A DNA stretch of 64,000 nt from Mesorhizobium sp. B2-3-4. GTDB lineage: Bacteria; Pseudomonadota; Alphaproteobacteria; Rhizobiales; Rhizobiaceae. Numbering within the stretch: position 1 is the stretch's first letter; every line of letters starts with the position of its first letter. Shown in pieces: positions 27,401 to 36,866 of the stretch. The stretch spans positions 1 to 64,000 of the forward strand of contig NZ_VFVY01000004.1 of the NCBI RefSeq assembly GCF_006442315.1, given 5' to 3'. The notes beneath the pieces are model-generated. The model had not been told where the DNA came from. It made no database searches and saw nothing but the letters and a program-made list of their open reading frames with translations. The translations under genes and the position numbers were made by a program.

Positions 27401-30400
27401 GGATAGATCAGATAACGCGCCAGTTTCTGCACGTTGGCGGCATCGGTCAGGCTGAGGCCCATATGGCGGGTCTGCACCTGGCTGCGCGTCCAGGCGAGCA
27501 TGGCCTGGCGGGCGAAGCTTTCCTGATGGTCGAGGCGGTTTATCGCCTCTTCCAGTTCAGCGCGATTGGCCCCGACGACTGTCCAGAAGGTCAGTGATAT
27601 CTTCTTGTTGGCGGGCACGCGCACCTGACGGCGCAGCGAGGCGATCGGATCGAGCGTGAATCCGGAATGGCCGCCGAGCCTGGCGCCCGGATCGAAGGCC
27701 GCGGCATCGGCGATGGTGCGGCCCCGGCCGATGAAGGCGCGCCGGTCGGTCTCGGCCTCGGCATCGCGCGCCGGCCCGGACGGATCGGTGACGAAATGCA
27801 CCAGGGTGACGTCGGGCTCGCTGGTCTCGCGCTTGCGGCGCGTGGCGAAGATCGCGCCATTGTTGGCGGCGATTTCCGTTTCCACGAACATTTTCGAGAA
27901 AGCCGGATGCGCGTTGTCCGAAGCCTCCGAACCCAGCACCAGCTCGGCAAAGGACGTCACTTCGATGTGACGGTCGGATGTACTCTCATTGTAGAGGGTG
28001 ATCCGGCGGCCCTCGCCATTGCCTTCGGAAATGACGATGCATTCCACCTCCGAGCGCAGCGTGCCGGCCGATTTGACGAAGCTCGCCTTGTCGTCGGAGA
28101 ACAGGGTTTGGGTCTTCTCCTCGGGCGCGCGCTTTGGCTCCGCCGTTGCCGACCACCAGTCTCCAGTGCTGACGTCACGCAGGAAGATGTAAGAGCCCAG
28201 ACGGTCTTCGACCGGATCGGGCTGCCAGCGGGTTACGGAAAGATCACCCCAGCGGCTGTAGCCGGAGCCGGTCGCGGTCACCATCACCGAATAGCGGCCG
28301 TTCGACATGACATTGGTCGAACGCAGCGCGCGCAAGGGATCGAGCACGATGCGGGTATCGGGGCTTTCGGTTTCGGTTTCGTCCTTGGCACGCTCGTCGG
28401 CCTCGGTGCGGACGGTGGCGGTCGGAATGTCGCGCGGCGCCCTCTCCTGCAGCAGAAGTTCGGCCGATTCGATGACCGGATCGCTGTGGAAGCGATCGCG
28501 CAAGCGGCCTTCGAAGATGGCATCAGCGACGGCGGCGATCGACATGCCCGAATGGTGGGCATAGTAGTTCAGCACGACCGCATGGTTGGTGCCTTCGGGC
28601 ACGCGCTGCGGGGTGAAGTCGACCGCATCGTAGTAGCCATGCGGGCCCATCGCGCCGATTTCGCGCAGCCGGGCCAGGTTCTGCACGGCTTCACGCGGGT
28701 TGAACTGCGCCGCCAGGATGGTGGCATAGGGCGCGATCACCGTGTTCTGGCCAAGGCCGCGCTTCAGTCCGAGACCCGGGACGCCGAAATTGGTGTACTG
28801 ATAGGTGAGTTCCCGGTCGCGGGCATTGTAGGCCGCTTCCGAAATGCCCCACGGCACGTTCTTCTGCCGGCCGTACTGCATTTGGCGCTTGATGATCAGC
28901 TTGCTGGTCTGGTTGAGGATGGAGCCTTGCGGTTCCTTCATCACCAGCGGCGGCATCAGATACTCGAACATCGAGCCGGACCACGACATCAGAGCGCCCT
29001 GGAAGCCGATCTCGACGATCGGGCGGCCAAGCCTGAACCAGTGCTCGGTCGGCAGGTCGCCCTTGGCGATCGCGAACAGGCTGGTCAGGCGCGCCTCGGA
29101 GGCGAGAAGGTCGTAGCAGCTCTCGTCGAGCTGATGTTCCTCGACGCGGTAGCCAATCGACAGGAGCTTGCGCTCCGGCCGCATCAGGAAGGCGAACTCC
29201 ATCTCGAAGGCGAACCGGCGCGTGCGCTCGCGCAAGGTGAGCAGCTTGGCGCGCAGCGCCTCGACGGCGTTCTCGTCGCTGTGGGCGTCGTGGACATGCG
29301 CCTCGCAGGTGGCTTCAAGCCTTGCCGCCCAGTCGACGATGACATCACTCTGCGGCGATGCCGCCTCGGTGTGGATGGCGGTGGCGAGCTTACGAATTTC
29401 GCCGGCCAGCACCGCCAGGTTGATGGTGCGGATCGAGGCCATCTCCGGCTGTGCCTTGATCGTCTCGACCGCGCGCCGCATACCATCGAGGCGATCGACA
29501 AGGCGTTGACGCAACGGGCGCAACTGGCGGCGGTCGTCAGGCAGATCGTCGAGGCTTTCGCTGAGAATGGTGACGGTGTCGAGAATGCCCTCGAAATCGC
29601 CTTGCAGATGGACGGAAGGCGCTTCCGCCCATTCCGCGCAGGCAGCCGCCACCGCGACCAGGTGGCCGGCGAGATTGCCGCTGTCGACCGCTGAAATGTA
29701 AAGCGGATAAAGCGGCTTCAGCGTTGTCGTGTCGTACCAGTTGAAGAGATGGCCACGGCTGCGCGGCATGCTCTCGATGGTCGTCATGGTGGCATCGATG
29801 CGGGTGATGGCGTCGGAAAGGCTGATCCAGCCGAAATCGCGCGCCGAGACGACCGAGAGCAAGTAGACGCCGACATTGGTCGGCGAGGTGCGCGGTGCCA
29901 CCACCGGCGCCGGACTCTCCTGGAAATTGTCCGGCGGCAGATTGTGGTGTTCGGCCGTCACGAAAGTCTCGAAATAGTGCCAGGTGCGCCGCGCCACGGT
30001 GCGCAGCGTGTGGATGTCGGCCTGCGATATGCGCAGCCGGTCCTCGGTCTCGGCCGAGCGGCTGATCCAGCTGGCGATCGCCGGCGAGCCGATCCAGAAC
30101 AGGGCGAAGAAGAAGGCGACGAAAGCGCCGGTGGAATCGGCCAGCACCGGAATGGCAAGGCCGACAAAGCCGATGATCACGGCGCCATACATCATGCCGT
30201 AGTAGGAGCCGACATCATTGTCGCCGGCCTTGTGGGCCTGCGAGGCGGTGCGCCACTCCAGGAGGTTCTGTCGGCTGACGAACAGCCGGTAGAGCGTGCG
30301 CGCGATGGCGTCGCCCATCATCCAGGCATTGTGCGCCATCAGCACGATCTTCAGCGCCACCATGGCGGTGCCGAAGGCGACATCGCGGGCGAGCGCCGAG

Positions 30401-33027
30401 AAATGGCCACGCGGCGTCTGGTCGCCGCTCTTGGGCAGGATGGCGTTGACGACATCGAAGGTCGGCGCCATGAACAGGCTGAGGATCAGCAAGGCCTGCC
30501 ACTGCGCGGCTTGCGTGAAAGGCAGCAAGGTCCAGCCGGCGATCGCGGCCATCACCCAGAAGATCGGCGTCAGCGAGCGGCGCAGATTGTCGACCATCTT
30601 CCAGCGCGACAGGGCCGGAACGCCGGAGCGCGGATTGAAGATGTATCCCAGAAGCTGCCAGTCGCCGCGCGCCCAGCGATGGTGGCGTGAGGCGTCCACC
30701 GAGTAGCGGGTCGGGTAATCCTCGACCAGCTCGACGTCGGTGACGAGCGCGGCGCGCGCCAGCGCGCCTTCGAGCAGGTCGTGACTGAGGATGGTGTTTT
30801 CCTCGATGCGGCCTTGCAAGGCAGCCTCGAAGGCATCGACATGATAGAGGCCCTTGCCGGTAAAGGAACCGTCGCTGAAGACGTCCTGATAAAGATCCGA
30901 AACCGCGAAGACGTAAGGATCAAGGCCGCGATTGGCCGAGAAGACGCGCTGGAAGAACGAGGCCTCGTCGCCGCTGGTAAGCGAGGCGGTGATGCGCGGC
31001 TGCAGGATGGTGTAACCGGCGGTGACGACGCGCCTGGTGGCGTCGAAATGCGGGCGGTTGAGCGGATGACAAAGCTTGCCGACAAGGCTCGACACGGCAT
31101 CGCGGGTGGTGCGGGTGTCGGCGTCGAGCGTCATCACATGGACGACCTTTTCCGGCAGCGGGACTTCGAGCGGCAGGAAGGTGGTATCGCTGTCGCCACG
31201 CAGCAGGAGATCGAGTTCGTGCAGCTTGCCGCGCTTGCGCTCCCAGCCCATCCAGCAGCCTTGAGCGGCGTTGTAGAGCCGGCGGCGATGCAGGATGTAG
31301 AAGCGCGGCGCGCCCTCGGAGGGATAGCGCGCGTTGAGACGGGCGATTTCGGCGCGGGCGAAGTCGAGGATCTCAGTGTCGGCCGCATCGATCTCGACCT
31401 TGCTGTCGGGCCAGTCCGACAGCAGCGCGAAATGGATTTCGTCCGCTAGGTTGGCAAGGTAGTGGACTTCGATGTTGCGGATGTTCTCCTCGACATCGTC
31501 GCGCGAGCCGATCAGCGACGGCACGACCACCAGGGTACGCGCCTCCGGCGGCACGCCGTGCCTGTAGTCATAGCCGATCAGGCGGGTCGGCTTGAGGAAC
31601 AGCGAGACCACGGTGTTGAAGAAGGCGAGCGCGCCTTCGCTGGCCGGCACGGCAAATAGGGCCAGCATCAGCACGATCGACGGCACCGACAGGCCGAGGT
31701 TGGACAGCGCGTTGCCCGACAGGACGAGCAGCAGGACGGTCAGCGCAAAGACAGGCAGGACAATGCCGAGCCATCCGGTCTTGGCGAAGGTCCGCTTGAC
31801 CGTCTGGCTGATCGTGGGCCGGTAACCGATCGCCTTTTCCAGCTCCAGCCGGCGTGGGCCAACGAGGTAGAAACCGACATCGGTGTGAGCCGACGCGGCC
31901 TGGGCATCGGCCTCTTCAGAGCCGTCAGGGACGGTCTCGCCGGCGGCATGGCCGGCCAGCTCGATGGCTTTTTCGGCGACACGGTATTCCGACAGGTTCG
32001 AGCGACGCGCCAATTCCTCGATCGCAGTGCGGTATTGATCGCGCGAGAAGAAGTCGAGCGCGGCGAAATCGGTGCGCTCGCGAAGTACGGTATCGATGCG
32101 GCTGACGCCTTCGAACCACACTGTCCAATCGACGTCGTTGATCAGGCGCAGGCCGCGCACGATGTTGCCGGTGGTGACATTGCCGCTGGACAGCGTCTGA
32201 TGCTCGGAAATGATGATTTCCTCGGCATCCGAGCCGGTCTTCTCGAGTTCGCCTTCCAGCCACTCCAGCGCCTTGCCGGCGTTCTGCGATCCGTCGCGCA
32301 GACGATAGAGAAGCTGGGTGGCAAAGGTGGTGTCCTGCGCGTGCGCGCTGAAATTGGCCAGGATCGCCTGCCGGTCGGGATTGTCGTCGGTCGCCAGCAC
32401 CTTGTCGGCAACGTCATTGGCGATCTGGCGCATCTGGCGGGTGCGGTTGACCCTGACCGCCAGGCGCCGGAGGTTCTCGATCAGCACGAAGCGCAGCAGC
32501 GAGGGCAGTGCCCAGAGTTCGCCGATCTTCAGCGGCTCGACCGACTGGAAGCCCTGGACGATGGCTTTGAACATGGTCGCCGAGACCGAACTGTCGGAAT
32601 GCGCGACATAGGTCCAGGCCAGCGCCAATGCGCGCGGCACGGTGCCGCCATCGGGCAGTTTCAGTGTCGGCAATTGCTTGTAGAAGCGGCGCGGCAGGTC
32701 GCGCTTGACCTGGAAAATGGTTTCCTCGATCAGATAGTTGTTGTCGAGCAGCCATTGCGCGGCCGGGGTTATGGTTTCCCCCCTCGCCTGCGCGGCATTG
32801 GTCGACCGGTAGACTTCGAGGATCTTCTTGGCGCTGTCGCGGATGCGGGCCTGGAAGTCGAACGGGATCAAGCCGAACAGATCCGTCAGATCGCCCTTGG
32901 CCAGGCTTTCGCCGAGCAACCGGAGCCGTTCCTCCGGCAGGTATGTCGACCTGATCGGCTCTTCCGTGATGGCCGGGAAGCTCGCGCTGGTCTTCTCGAT
33001 CTGGGCTGGATTCGTCTGAATATTCAT
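24424..33027 (-). CDS. ndvB: Cyclic beta-1,2-glucan synthase NdvB
   Basis: A giant 2,867-residue inner-membrane enzyme that initiates, elongates and cyclises beta-1,2-glucans from UDP-glucose. Residues about 420-985 hold six or so transmembrane helices around a GT84 glycosyltransferase domain, with the metal/UDP-binding DAD at residues 635-637 (in MTLDADTR) and an ED pair in VELVEDYPTR near 769, followed by HHRWARGDWQ. The C-terminal part carries glycoside-phosphorylase-like modules (GH94-type), with GGDWNDGMNRVG near residue 2540, which controls ring size in studied homologs. The length is essentially that of other rhizobial and Brucella enzymes, with no frameshift seen. A small AT-rich palindrome lies about 70 bases upstream. 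Confidence 0.96.
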   Translation of the reverse strand: MNIQTNPAQIEKTSASFPAITEEPIRSTYLPEERLRLLGESLAKGDLTDLFGLIPFDFQARIRDSAKKILEVYRSTNAAQARGETITPAAQWLLDNNYLIEETIFQVKRDLPRRFYKQLPTLKLPDGGTVPRALALAWTYVAHSDSSVSATMFKAIVQGFQSVEPLKIGELWALPSLLRFVLIENLRRLAVRVNRTRQMRQIANDVADKVLATDDNPDRQAILANFSAHAQDTTFATQLLYRLRDGSQNAGKALEWLEGELEKTGSDAEEIIISEHQTLSSGNVTTGNIVRGLRLINDVDWTVWFEGVSRIDTVLRERTDFAALDFFSRDQYRTAIEELARRSNLSEYRVAEKAIELAGHAAGETVPDGSEEADAQAASAHTDVGFYLVGPRRLELEKAIGYRPTISQTVKRTFAKTGWLGIVLPVFALTVLLLVLSGNALSNLGLSVPSIVLMLALFAVPASEGALAFFNTVVSLFLKPTRLIGYDYRHGVPPEARTLVVVPSLIGSRDDVEENIRNIEVHYLANLADEIHFALLSDWPDSKVEIDAADTEILDFARAEIARLNARYPSEGAPRFYILHRRRLYNAAQGCWMGWERKRGKLHELDLLLRGDSDTTFLPLEVPLPEKVVHVMTLDADTRTTRDAVSSLVGKLCHPLNRPHFDATRRVVTAGYTILQPRITASLTSGDEASFFQRVFSANRGLDPYVFAVSDLYQDVFSDGSFTGKGLYHVDAFEAALQGRIEENTILSHDLLEGALARAALVTDVELVEDYPTRYSVDASRHHRWARGDWQLLGYIFNPRSGVPALSRWKMVDNLRRSLTPIFWVMAAIAGWTLLPFTQAAQWQALLILSLFMAPTFDVVNAILPKSGDQTPRGHFSALARDVAFGTAMVALKIVLMAHNAWMMGDAIARTLYRLFVSRQNLLEWRTASQAHKAGDNDVGSYYGMMYGAVIIGFVGLAIPVLADSTGAFVAFFFALFWIGSPAIASWISRSAETEDRLRISQADIHTLRTVARRTWHYFETFVTAEHHNLPPDNFQESPAPVVAPRTSPTNVGVYLLSVVSARDFGWISLSDAITRIDATMTTIESMPRSRGHLFNWYDTTTLKPLYPLYISAVDSGNLAGHLVAVAAACAEWAEAPSVHLQGDFEGILDTVTILSESLDDLPDDRRQLRPLRQRLVDRLDGMRRAVETIKAQPEMASIRTINLAVLAGEIRKLATAIHTEAASPQSDVIVDWAARLEATCEAHVHDAHSDENAVEALRAKLLTLRERTRRFAFEMEFAFLMRPERKLLSIGYRVEEHQLDESCYDLLASEARLTSLFAIAKGDLPTEHWFRLGRPIVEIGFQGALMSWSGSMFEYLMPPLVMKEPQGSILNQTSKLIIKRQMQYGRQKNVPWGISEAAYNARDRELTYQYTNFGVPGLGLKRGLGQNTVIAPYATILAAQFNPREAVQNLARLREIGAMGPHGYYDAVDFTPQRVPEGTNHAVVLNYYAHHSGMSIAAVADAIFEGRLRDRFHSDPVIESAELLLQERAPRDIPTATVRTEADERAKDETETESPDTRIVLDPLRALRSTNVMSNGRYSVMVTATGSGYSRWGDLSVTRWQPDPVEDRLGSYIFLRDVSTGDWWSATAEPKRAPEEKTQTLFSDDKASFVKSAGTLRSEVECIVISEGNGEGRRITLYNESTSDRHIEVTSFAELVLGSEASDNAHPAFSKMFVETEIAANNGAIFATRRKRETSEPDVTLVHFVTDPSGPARDAEAETDRRAFIGRGRTIADAAAFDPGARLGGHSGFTLDPIASLRRQVRVPANKKISLTFWTVVGANRAELEEAINRLDHQESFARQAMLAWTRSQVQTRHMGLSLTDAANVQKLARYLIYPDPFLRLPAESIASGLGKQSSLWPTSISGDFPIFLVRIGDVADLEIVAQALRFQEYMRTRGMMIDFVVVNEQASSYVQDLQRAVETLCENSRLRGKELGPRQHIFAVRRDLMEETTYKTLLAVARVVLHTRNGTIFDQIERAEAAALQARDGLQTPGLPVPRETAAHAPHVHAFASSAVADVSADGSGLSQWNGFGGFDGDGRHYVVRLAGRRTTPQPWINVVSNASFGFHTSAEGAAFTWSRNSRDYQITPWSNDPVSNRPGEGVYIYDQASGKAFSPLAAVVRDPSMTYEAWHGQGFSTFRSKRGQLSMDLTHVVDPIDPVKITRLRIQNSGPVPARLRVYAYAEWVLGGHRSRTAATIVPSRDGTTGALLAQNPYGLDFSERVAFLAADTGIHSVTTDRAEFLGRHGSSELPQAVLSGAALSGRVEAGDDPCAAIARDIEIPAGGDVTLLWLLGDAESAAQASALVQKHRGKDFDQRLADNEREWRAFLDTIQVETPDKALDAMVNHWLPYQSLACRIRARSAFYQASGAFGFRDQLQDTLALLAHDPTLARDQILNAARRQFPEGDVQHWWLPRTGAGVRTMISDDVVWLAHATARYLWVTGDATILKEQLPFLDGQALGEGEHDAFFTPEISKKTVSLYDHCARALDLAIKRSSPAGLPLILGGDWNDGMNRVGEHGKGESVWLGWFLLKTLGDFAAVAKSEGDTKRAQAWAKHADALKRALESTAWDGEWYRRGSFDDGTPLGSRTSQECKIDSIAQSWSVLSGEGDPARSTTAMQQATKLLVDDHLKIVKLFTPPFSKTDKDPGYIKSYPPGVRENGGQYTHAATWFVIALAEMGQTDEAYRCFSMLNPVNHAFDEASTEHYRVEPYVVAADIYAGDDSAVGNKGGRGGWTWYTGSAGWLYRAAVEGILGIERRGKQITFRPKLPSHWDGYQASLKMLGAEIKVQVIRDKKAKTILLEVNGSKTKSASFEPKAGSQAEVVVKIPA

Positions 33028-33316
33028 TGAAAATTCCGTAAGCGGGCGGGTCGCGGCGTCACCGCCACGGCAATGGCCCTAAAACCGGTTCAAATGCAAT
33101 TGGTTGCATCAACCCCTATGCCGAAAGTTTGTTTCCGCACCACGACAGGGCGTCATCTTTCGACCAAACTCAAAGACGAGCGCCCCTCGCTCCCGTCAGG
33201 ATCGATCGACGGAGAGGATTCGGGCTTTTTCGTGATGCCGCCGCCAGCTTACGCTATATTTCGCCGGCGTTGCGATCATGTTTGGAAACAGGCGGTAACC
33301 GTCGGCGCGAAACGCG
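33028..33316. other. Region upstream of ndvB with a short palindrome
   Basis: This 289-base gap lies between the ends of ndvB's start and the 3' end of hutD and holds the ndvB promoter. ATGCAA-TTGG-TTGCAT (33094-33109) is a perfect 6-bp inverted repeat and the clearest regulatory-like feature. Short open frames here lack ribosome-binding sites and are probably not genes. Confidence 0.35.
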
Positions 33317-33895
33317 TCAGAAAGCGGCCGCGATCCGGATCACGAACAGTGTCGTATCCGATGCGGCTTCAACGCGCAGAGCCAAGGCCTCCGGGCCGAT
33401 CAGCAGCGCGTCGAGCGGCCCAAGACGGGCCGGCCCGGCGGCAGGGAAAACGGCTTCGCCCTTGTGGCAGAGGATGAGGGTCGAGCGGGCATTGACGGCG
33501 ATGTCCATGGGCCGCGAAATGACTAGACGCTCGACCTGATGCAACATGCGGCCGCGACGGGTCATGACGTTGAGGTCGGTGATCGGGCCGGCGATAAGCG
33601 CCGCACTGGTCGGCTGGTCGGCCGGAAAGGAAAATGGCGGGCGAGCCGCCGTTAACCGCTCCGGCGGCTGGCCGGAGACATCGAGCACGATCCCCTCGCC
33701 TTCCAGCACCGAGAGCGTGCGGTCGATGCCGGCAAAGCTGGAGAACGGTCCGCTGCCTTCTACGCGGGCCATCGAGACGCGCCAGTCGAAATCGTCGAGG
33801 CCGGCGCCGTCGGGTGAGACCGATATCTCGGTCGTCGTGCCGCCGCCGTTCTTCCACGGCATGACGCGGTAGTCGGCGGCACGAAGGATGCGCAT
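33317..33895 (-). CDS. hutD: HutD family protein
   Basis: A 192-residue cupin-like protein at the end of the histidine-utilisation operon. The N-terminus MRILRAADYRVMPWKNGGGTTTEIS is highly typical of HutD, and the internal DFDWRVSMARVEGSGPFSSF region completes the signature. HutD has no proven catalytic function; work in Pseudomonas suggests it limits hut expression, perhaps by binding formiminoglutamate-type intermediates. The open frame continues upstream but through repeat DNA, so the ATG at 33895 is preferred. Confidence 0.9.
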   Translation of the reverse strand: MRILRAADYRVMPWKNGGGTTTEISVSPDGAGLDDFDWRVSMARVEGSGPFSSFAGIDRTLSVLEGEGIVLDVSGQPPERLTAARPPFSFPADQPTSAALIAGPITDLNVMTRRGRMLHQVERLVISRPMDIAVNARSTLILCHKGEAVFPAAGPARLGPLDALLIGPEALALRVEAASDTTLFVIRIAAAF

Positions 33896-33901
33896 GGTTA
33901 G

Positions 33902-33975
33902 CCCTCCGCTATGGCTACGGGCGTTCGAAACTCGAAAAGCCGATTCCGCGGCTTTTCGCCTGCCTGCTGCCGGAC
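33902..33975. repeat. Modular palindromic repeat, copy B, between hutU and hutD
   Basis: The head (from 33902, containing CGCTATGGCTACGGGCG) matches copy A at 13005 with few differences, but the palindrome core is different: CGAAAAGCCG (33933-33942) and CGGCTTTTCG (33949-33958). The core bases differ while pairing is kept, implying RNA or DNA structure is the conserved property. It fills nearly all of the 85-base gap between hutU and hutD. Confidence 0.65.
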
Positions 33976-33980
33976 GTTTC

Positions 33981-35654
33981 TCACCCCAGTATGCCCGGCA
34001 GGTTGAGCTGGTGCTCTTTCGCGCATTCGATGGCGATGTCGTAGCCGGCATCGGCGTGGCGCATGACGCCGGTCGCCGGGTCGTTCCACAGCACGCGCTC
34101 CAGGCGCTTTGCCGCCTCCGGCGTGCCGTCGGCGACGATGACCATGCCCGAATGCTGGGAGAAGCCCATGCCGACGCCGCCGCCATGGTGCAGCGACACC
34201 CAGGTGGCGCCCGAGGCGGTGTTGAGGAGCGCGTTGAGCAGCGGCCAGTCGGATACCGCGTCGGAACCGTCTTTCATCGCCTCGGTTTCGCGGTTTGGCG
34301 AAGCGACCGACCCGGAATCGAGGTGATCGCGGCCGATCACGACCGGTGCCTTGAGTTCGCCCTTGGCCACCATTTCATTGAAGGCGAGGCCCAGCCGGTG
34401 GCGATCGCCGAGGCCGACCCAGCAGATGCGCGCCGGCAGACCCTGGAAGGAGATGCGCTTGCGCGCCATGTCCAGCCAGTTGTGCAGATGGGTGTTGCCG
34501 GGCGTCAACTCCCGCACCTTGGCGTCGGTCTTGTAGATATCCTCTGGGTCGCCGGAGAGAGCCGCCCAGCGGAACGGCCCGATGCCGCGGCAAAACAGAG
34601 GACGGATATAGGCCGGCACGAAGCCCGGGAAAGCGAAGGCATTTTCAAAGCCTTCGTCCTTGGCGACCTGGCGGATATTGTTGCCATAGTCGAGCGTCGG
34701 CACGCCAGCGTTCCAGAACGCCACCATCGCCTCGACATGTTCGCGCATCGAAGCGCGGGCCGCCTTCTCGACGGCCTTTGGATCGCTGACGCGCTTCTCG
34801 CGCCACTCGGCCATGGTCCAGCCCTTCGGCAGATAGCCGTTGATGGGGTCGTGCGCCGAGGTCTGATCGGTGACCATGTCGGGACGAATGCCGCGCCTGA
34901 ACATCTCCGGCACGATCTCGGCGGCGTTGCCGAGCAGCCCGACCGACTTCGCCTCGCCGGCCTTGGTCCAGCGCTCGATCATTTCCATCGCCTCGTCGAG
35001 CGTCTCGGCCTTCTCGTCGACATAGCGGGTGCGCAGGCGGAAATCGATCGAATCCGGGTTGCATTCGATGGCCAGGCAGCAGGCGCCGGCCATGACGGCG
35101 GCCAGAGGCTGCGCGCCGCCCATGCCGCCGAGGCCGCCGGTCAGGATCCACTTGCCCTTGAGGTTGCCGTTATAGTGCTGGCGACCGGCCTCGACGAAGG
35201 TTTCGTAGGTGCCCTGCACGATGCCTTGCGTGCCGATATAGATCCAGGAGCCGGCCGTCATCTGGCCGTACATCATCAGGCCCTTCCTATCGAGCTCGTT
35301 GAACTTCTCCCAGGTCGCCCAATGCGGCACCAGATTGGAATTGGCGATCAGCACGCGCGGCGCGTTGGAATGGGTCTTGAAGACGCCGACCGGTTTGCCC
35401 GACTGCACCAGCAGCGTCTCGTCCTCGCCCAGCGTCTTCAGCGAGGCGACGATGCGGTCGAAATCGTTCCAGGTGCGCGCTGCCCGGCCGATGCCGCCAT
35501 AGACGACCAGTTCGTTCGGATTCTCGGCGACCTCGGGGTCGAGATTGTTCATCAGCATGCGCAGTGGCGCTTCGGTCGTCCAATAACGGGCGTTGAGCTT
35601 GTCGCCGCGGGGGGCGCGCACTTCGCGGATATTGTGGCGGGGATCGTTCATCAT
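33981..35654 (-). CDS. hutU: Urocanate hydratase
   Basis: Second step of histidine breakdown: converts urocanate to imidazolonepropionate with a tightly bound NAD+. The 557-residue protein has the normal length. NAD contacts are seen in [15 protein letters not shown] and the catalytic Cys in [18 protein letters not shown] near residue 410; [15 protein letters not shown] is also characteristic. Its start overlaps the stop of the upstream small secreted-protein gene by four bases (ATGA), indicating translational coupling. Copy B of the palindromic repeat follows before hutD. Confidence 0.97.
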   Translation of the reverse strand: MMNDPRHNIREVRAPRGDKLNARYWTTEAPLRMLMNNLDPEVAENPNELVVYGGIGRAARTWNDFDRIVASLKTLGEDETLLVQSGKPVGVFKTHSNAPRVLIANSNLVPHWATWEKFNELDRKGLMMYGQMTAGSWIYIGTQGIVQGTYETFVEAGRQHYNGNLKGKWILTGGLGGMGGAQPLAAVMAGACCLAIECNPDSIDFRLRTRYVDEKAETLDEAMEMIERWTKAGEAKSVGLLGNAAEIVPEMFRRGIRPDMVTDQTSAHDPINGYLPKGWTMAEWREKRVSDPKAVEKAARASMREHVEAMVAFWNAGVPTLDYGNNIRQVAKDEGFENAFAFPGFVPAYIRPLFCRGIGPFRWAALSGDPEDIYKTDAKVRELTPGNTHLHNWLDMARKRISFQGLPARICWVGLGDRHRLGLAFNEMVAKGELKAPVVIGRDHLDSGSVASPNRETEAMKDGSDAVSDWPLLNALLNTASGATWVSLHHGGGVGMGFSQHSGMVIVADGTPEAAKRLERVLWNDPATGVMRHADAGYDIAIECAKEHQLNLPGILG

Positions 35655-36022
35655 TGTCCCTTTCGGATGAGATGTGCGGGGTTGCGGTGGCCGTCGGCGC
35701 TGATCCAGGTCACCTGTTCATGCGCGGGGTCGGCGGTATCGATCGTCATGTCGTAGCAGGCCCAGGCATCGGAAGGCGGCCAGAGCGAGCAATATTGGTC
35801 GCCGCGCACGTCCCAGCGGCCTTCCTGGTGGCGGCCGTCTCTGGTGTAGGTCGTGGCGCCGCCATCATCGAATTCCTGCGACCAGTTATCGCCCTGGACA
35901 TGCGCGCCTTTGAGGGCAGCCAGGATCTCGGGACCTTTCATGGCGACCTCGGCGGCAACCGCCGATGAGCCAGAGGCAGCGGCAAGCAGCGCAAGAAGAG
36001 CAGTCCTGGCAAATCCGGTCAT
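35651..36022 (-). CDS. Small secreted protein in the hut operon
   Basis: A 123-residue protein with a clear signal peptide (hydrophobic [20 protein letters not shown], cleavage after an AxA near residue 24). The mature part is Asp/Gly/Trp-rich, with two cysteines in [17 protein letters not shown] that may form a disulfide, and no motif I recognise. It overlaps the hutU start by four bases and follows hutG by 22, so it is expressed with the pathway. A periplasmic role beside histidine or its breakdown products is possible but only inferred. Confidence 0.8.
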   Translation of the reverse strand: MTGFARTALLALLAAASGSSAVAAEVAMKGPEILAALKGAHVQGDNWSQEFDDGGATTYTRDGRHQEGRWDVRGDQYCSLWPPSDAWACYDMTIDTADPAHEQVTWISADGHRNPAHLIRKGQ

Positions 36023-36044
36023 TGCACTCCTCCCAGTCGGACTG

Positions 36045-36866
36045 TCAGCTTTTTGCCCAGTCGATCGCGGTTTCGAGGATGGTCTTCAGCGTCGCGCGGA
36101 TCGGCGCGGCATAGGTCGCGTCGTAAGGAACCGGCCAATTTTCAGGTGATCCCTTCCCGGACGGCTCGCGCATGTAACCGCGGTTGGACAGCTCCATCTG
36201 CAAGGCATGGACCCCGGCCTGCGGCTGGCCGAAGCCGCGGGTGATCGAGCCGCCCTTGAAGCGGCCATTGACCACCCAGCTCTCTCCGGTCGCGGCGAGG
36301 ATGGCAGCCACCTTTTCCTGAAGCCTCGGGTCCGTGCTCTTGCCGTCATTGGTCCCCAGGTTGAACACGGGCAGTGTGCCTTCGAAGAGGCGTGGCAACA
36401 CCGAACGGATCGAATGGCAATCGTAGAGCACGATCTTTTCGTGCATGCCGCGCAACCGCTCGATCTCGGCCTGCAAAGCCGCGTGATACGGCGCAAAATA
36501 GGTCTCGCGGCGCCGGTCGATCTCGGAAGGCCCTGGCTCCTCGCCCATACGGTACAGCGGATCGCCGTCGAACGTGTCGGTCGGGCAAAGCGTGGTGGTT
36601 GCCTGCCCTGGATAGAGCGAGACGCCCGAGGGATCACGGTTGACATCGATGACGGTGCGCGAGATGGCGGTGTGGACGACAGTCGCGCCAAGGTCGGCGG
36701 CGAAATCATAGAGATTGTCGATCCACCAGTCGCAGTCGCGCCGGCCGAGCCATGGCGACACCAGCCGGCTTTCGAGGCCAGCAAGATCGATGCCGGTATG
36801 CGGGATCGACACCAAAAGGGGTGCCGTGCCGCGTGTGACGGTGAGCCAGGGAGTGGCGGTCATCAC
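36045..36866 (-). CDS. hutG: N-formylglutamate deformylase (HutG)
   Basis: Last step of the five-enzyme route: releases formate from N-formylglutamate to yield glutamate. The 273-residue protein belongs to the N-formylglutamate amidohydrolase family; typical stretches are [14 protein letters not shown] near the N-terminus, [13 protein letters not shown], and [16 protein letters not shown] with conserved His and Asp that likely bind metal. It starts four bases inside the end of hutH (ATGA overlap). Its presence together with HutF shows the route goes through formylglutamate rather than direct formimidoyl transfer. Confidence 0.95.
   Translation of the reverse strand: MMTATPWLTVTRGTAPLLVSIPHTGIDLAGLESRLVSPWLGRRDCDWWIDNLYDFAADLGATVVHTAISRTVIDVNRDPSGVSLYPGQATTTLCPTDTFDGDPLYRMGEEPGPSEIDRRRETYFAPYHAALQAEIERLRGMHEKIVLYDCHSIRSVLPRLFEGTLPVFNLGTNDGKSTDPRLQEKVAAILAATGESWVVNGRFKGGSITRGFGQPQAGVHALQMELSNRGYMREPSGKGSPENWPVPYDATYAAPIRATLKTILETAIDWAKS

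Noticed and set aside
24418..29694. Very long plus-strand open frames (over 1,000 and 675 codons) opposite ndvB
   Set aside because: They are mirror images of the GC-rich ndvB codons, lack ribosome-binding sites, and read as Arg/Ala/Gly-rich sequence without domains.
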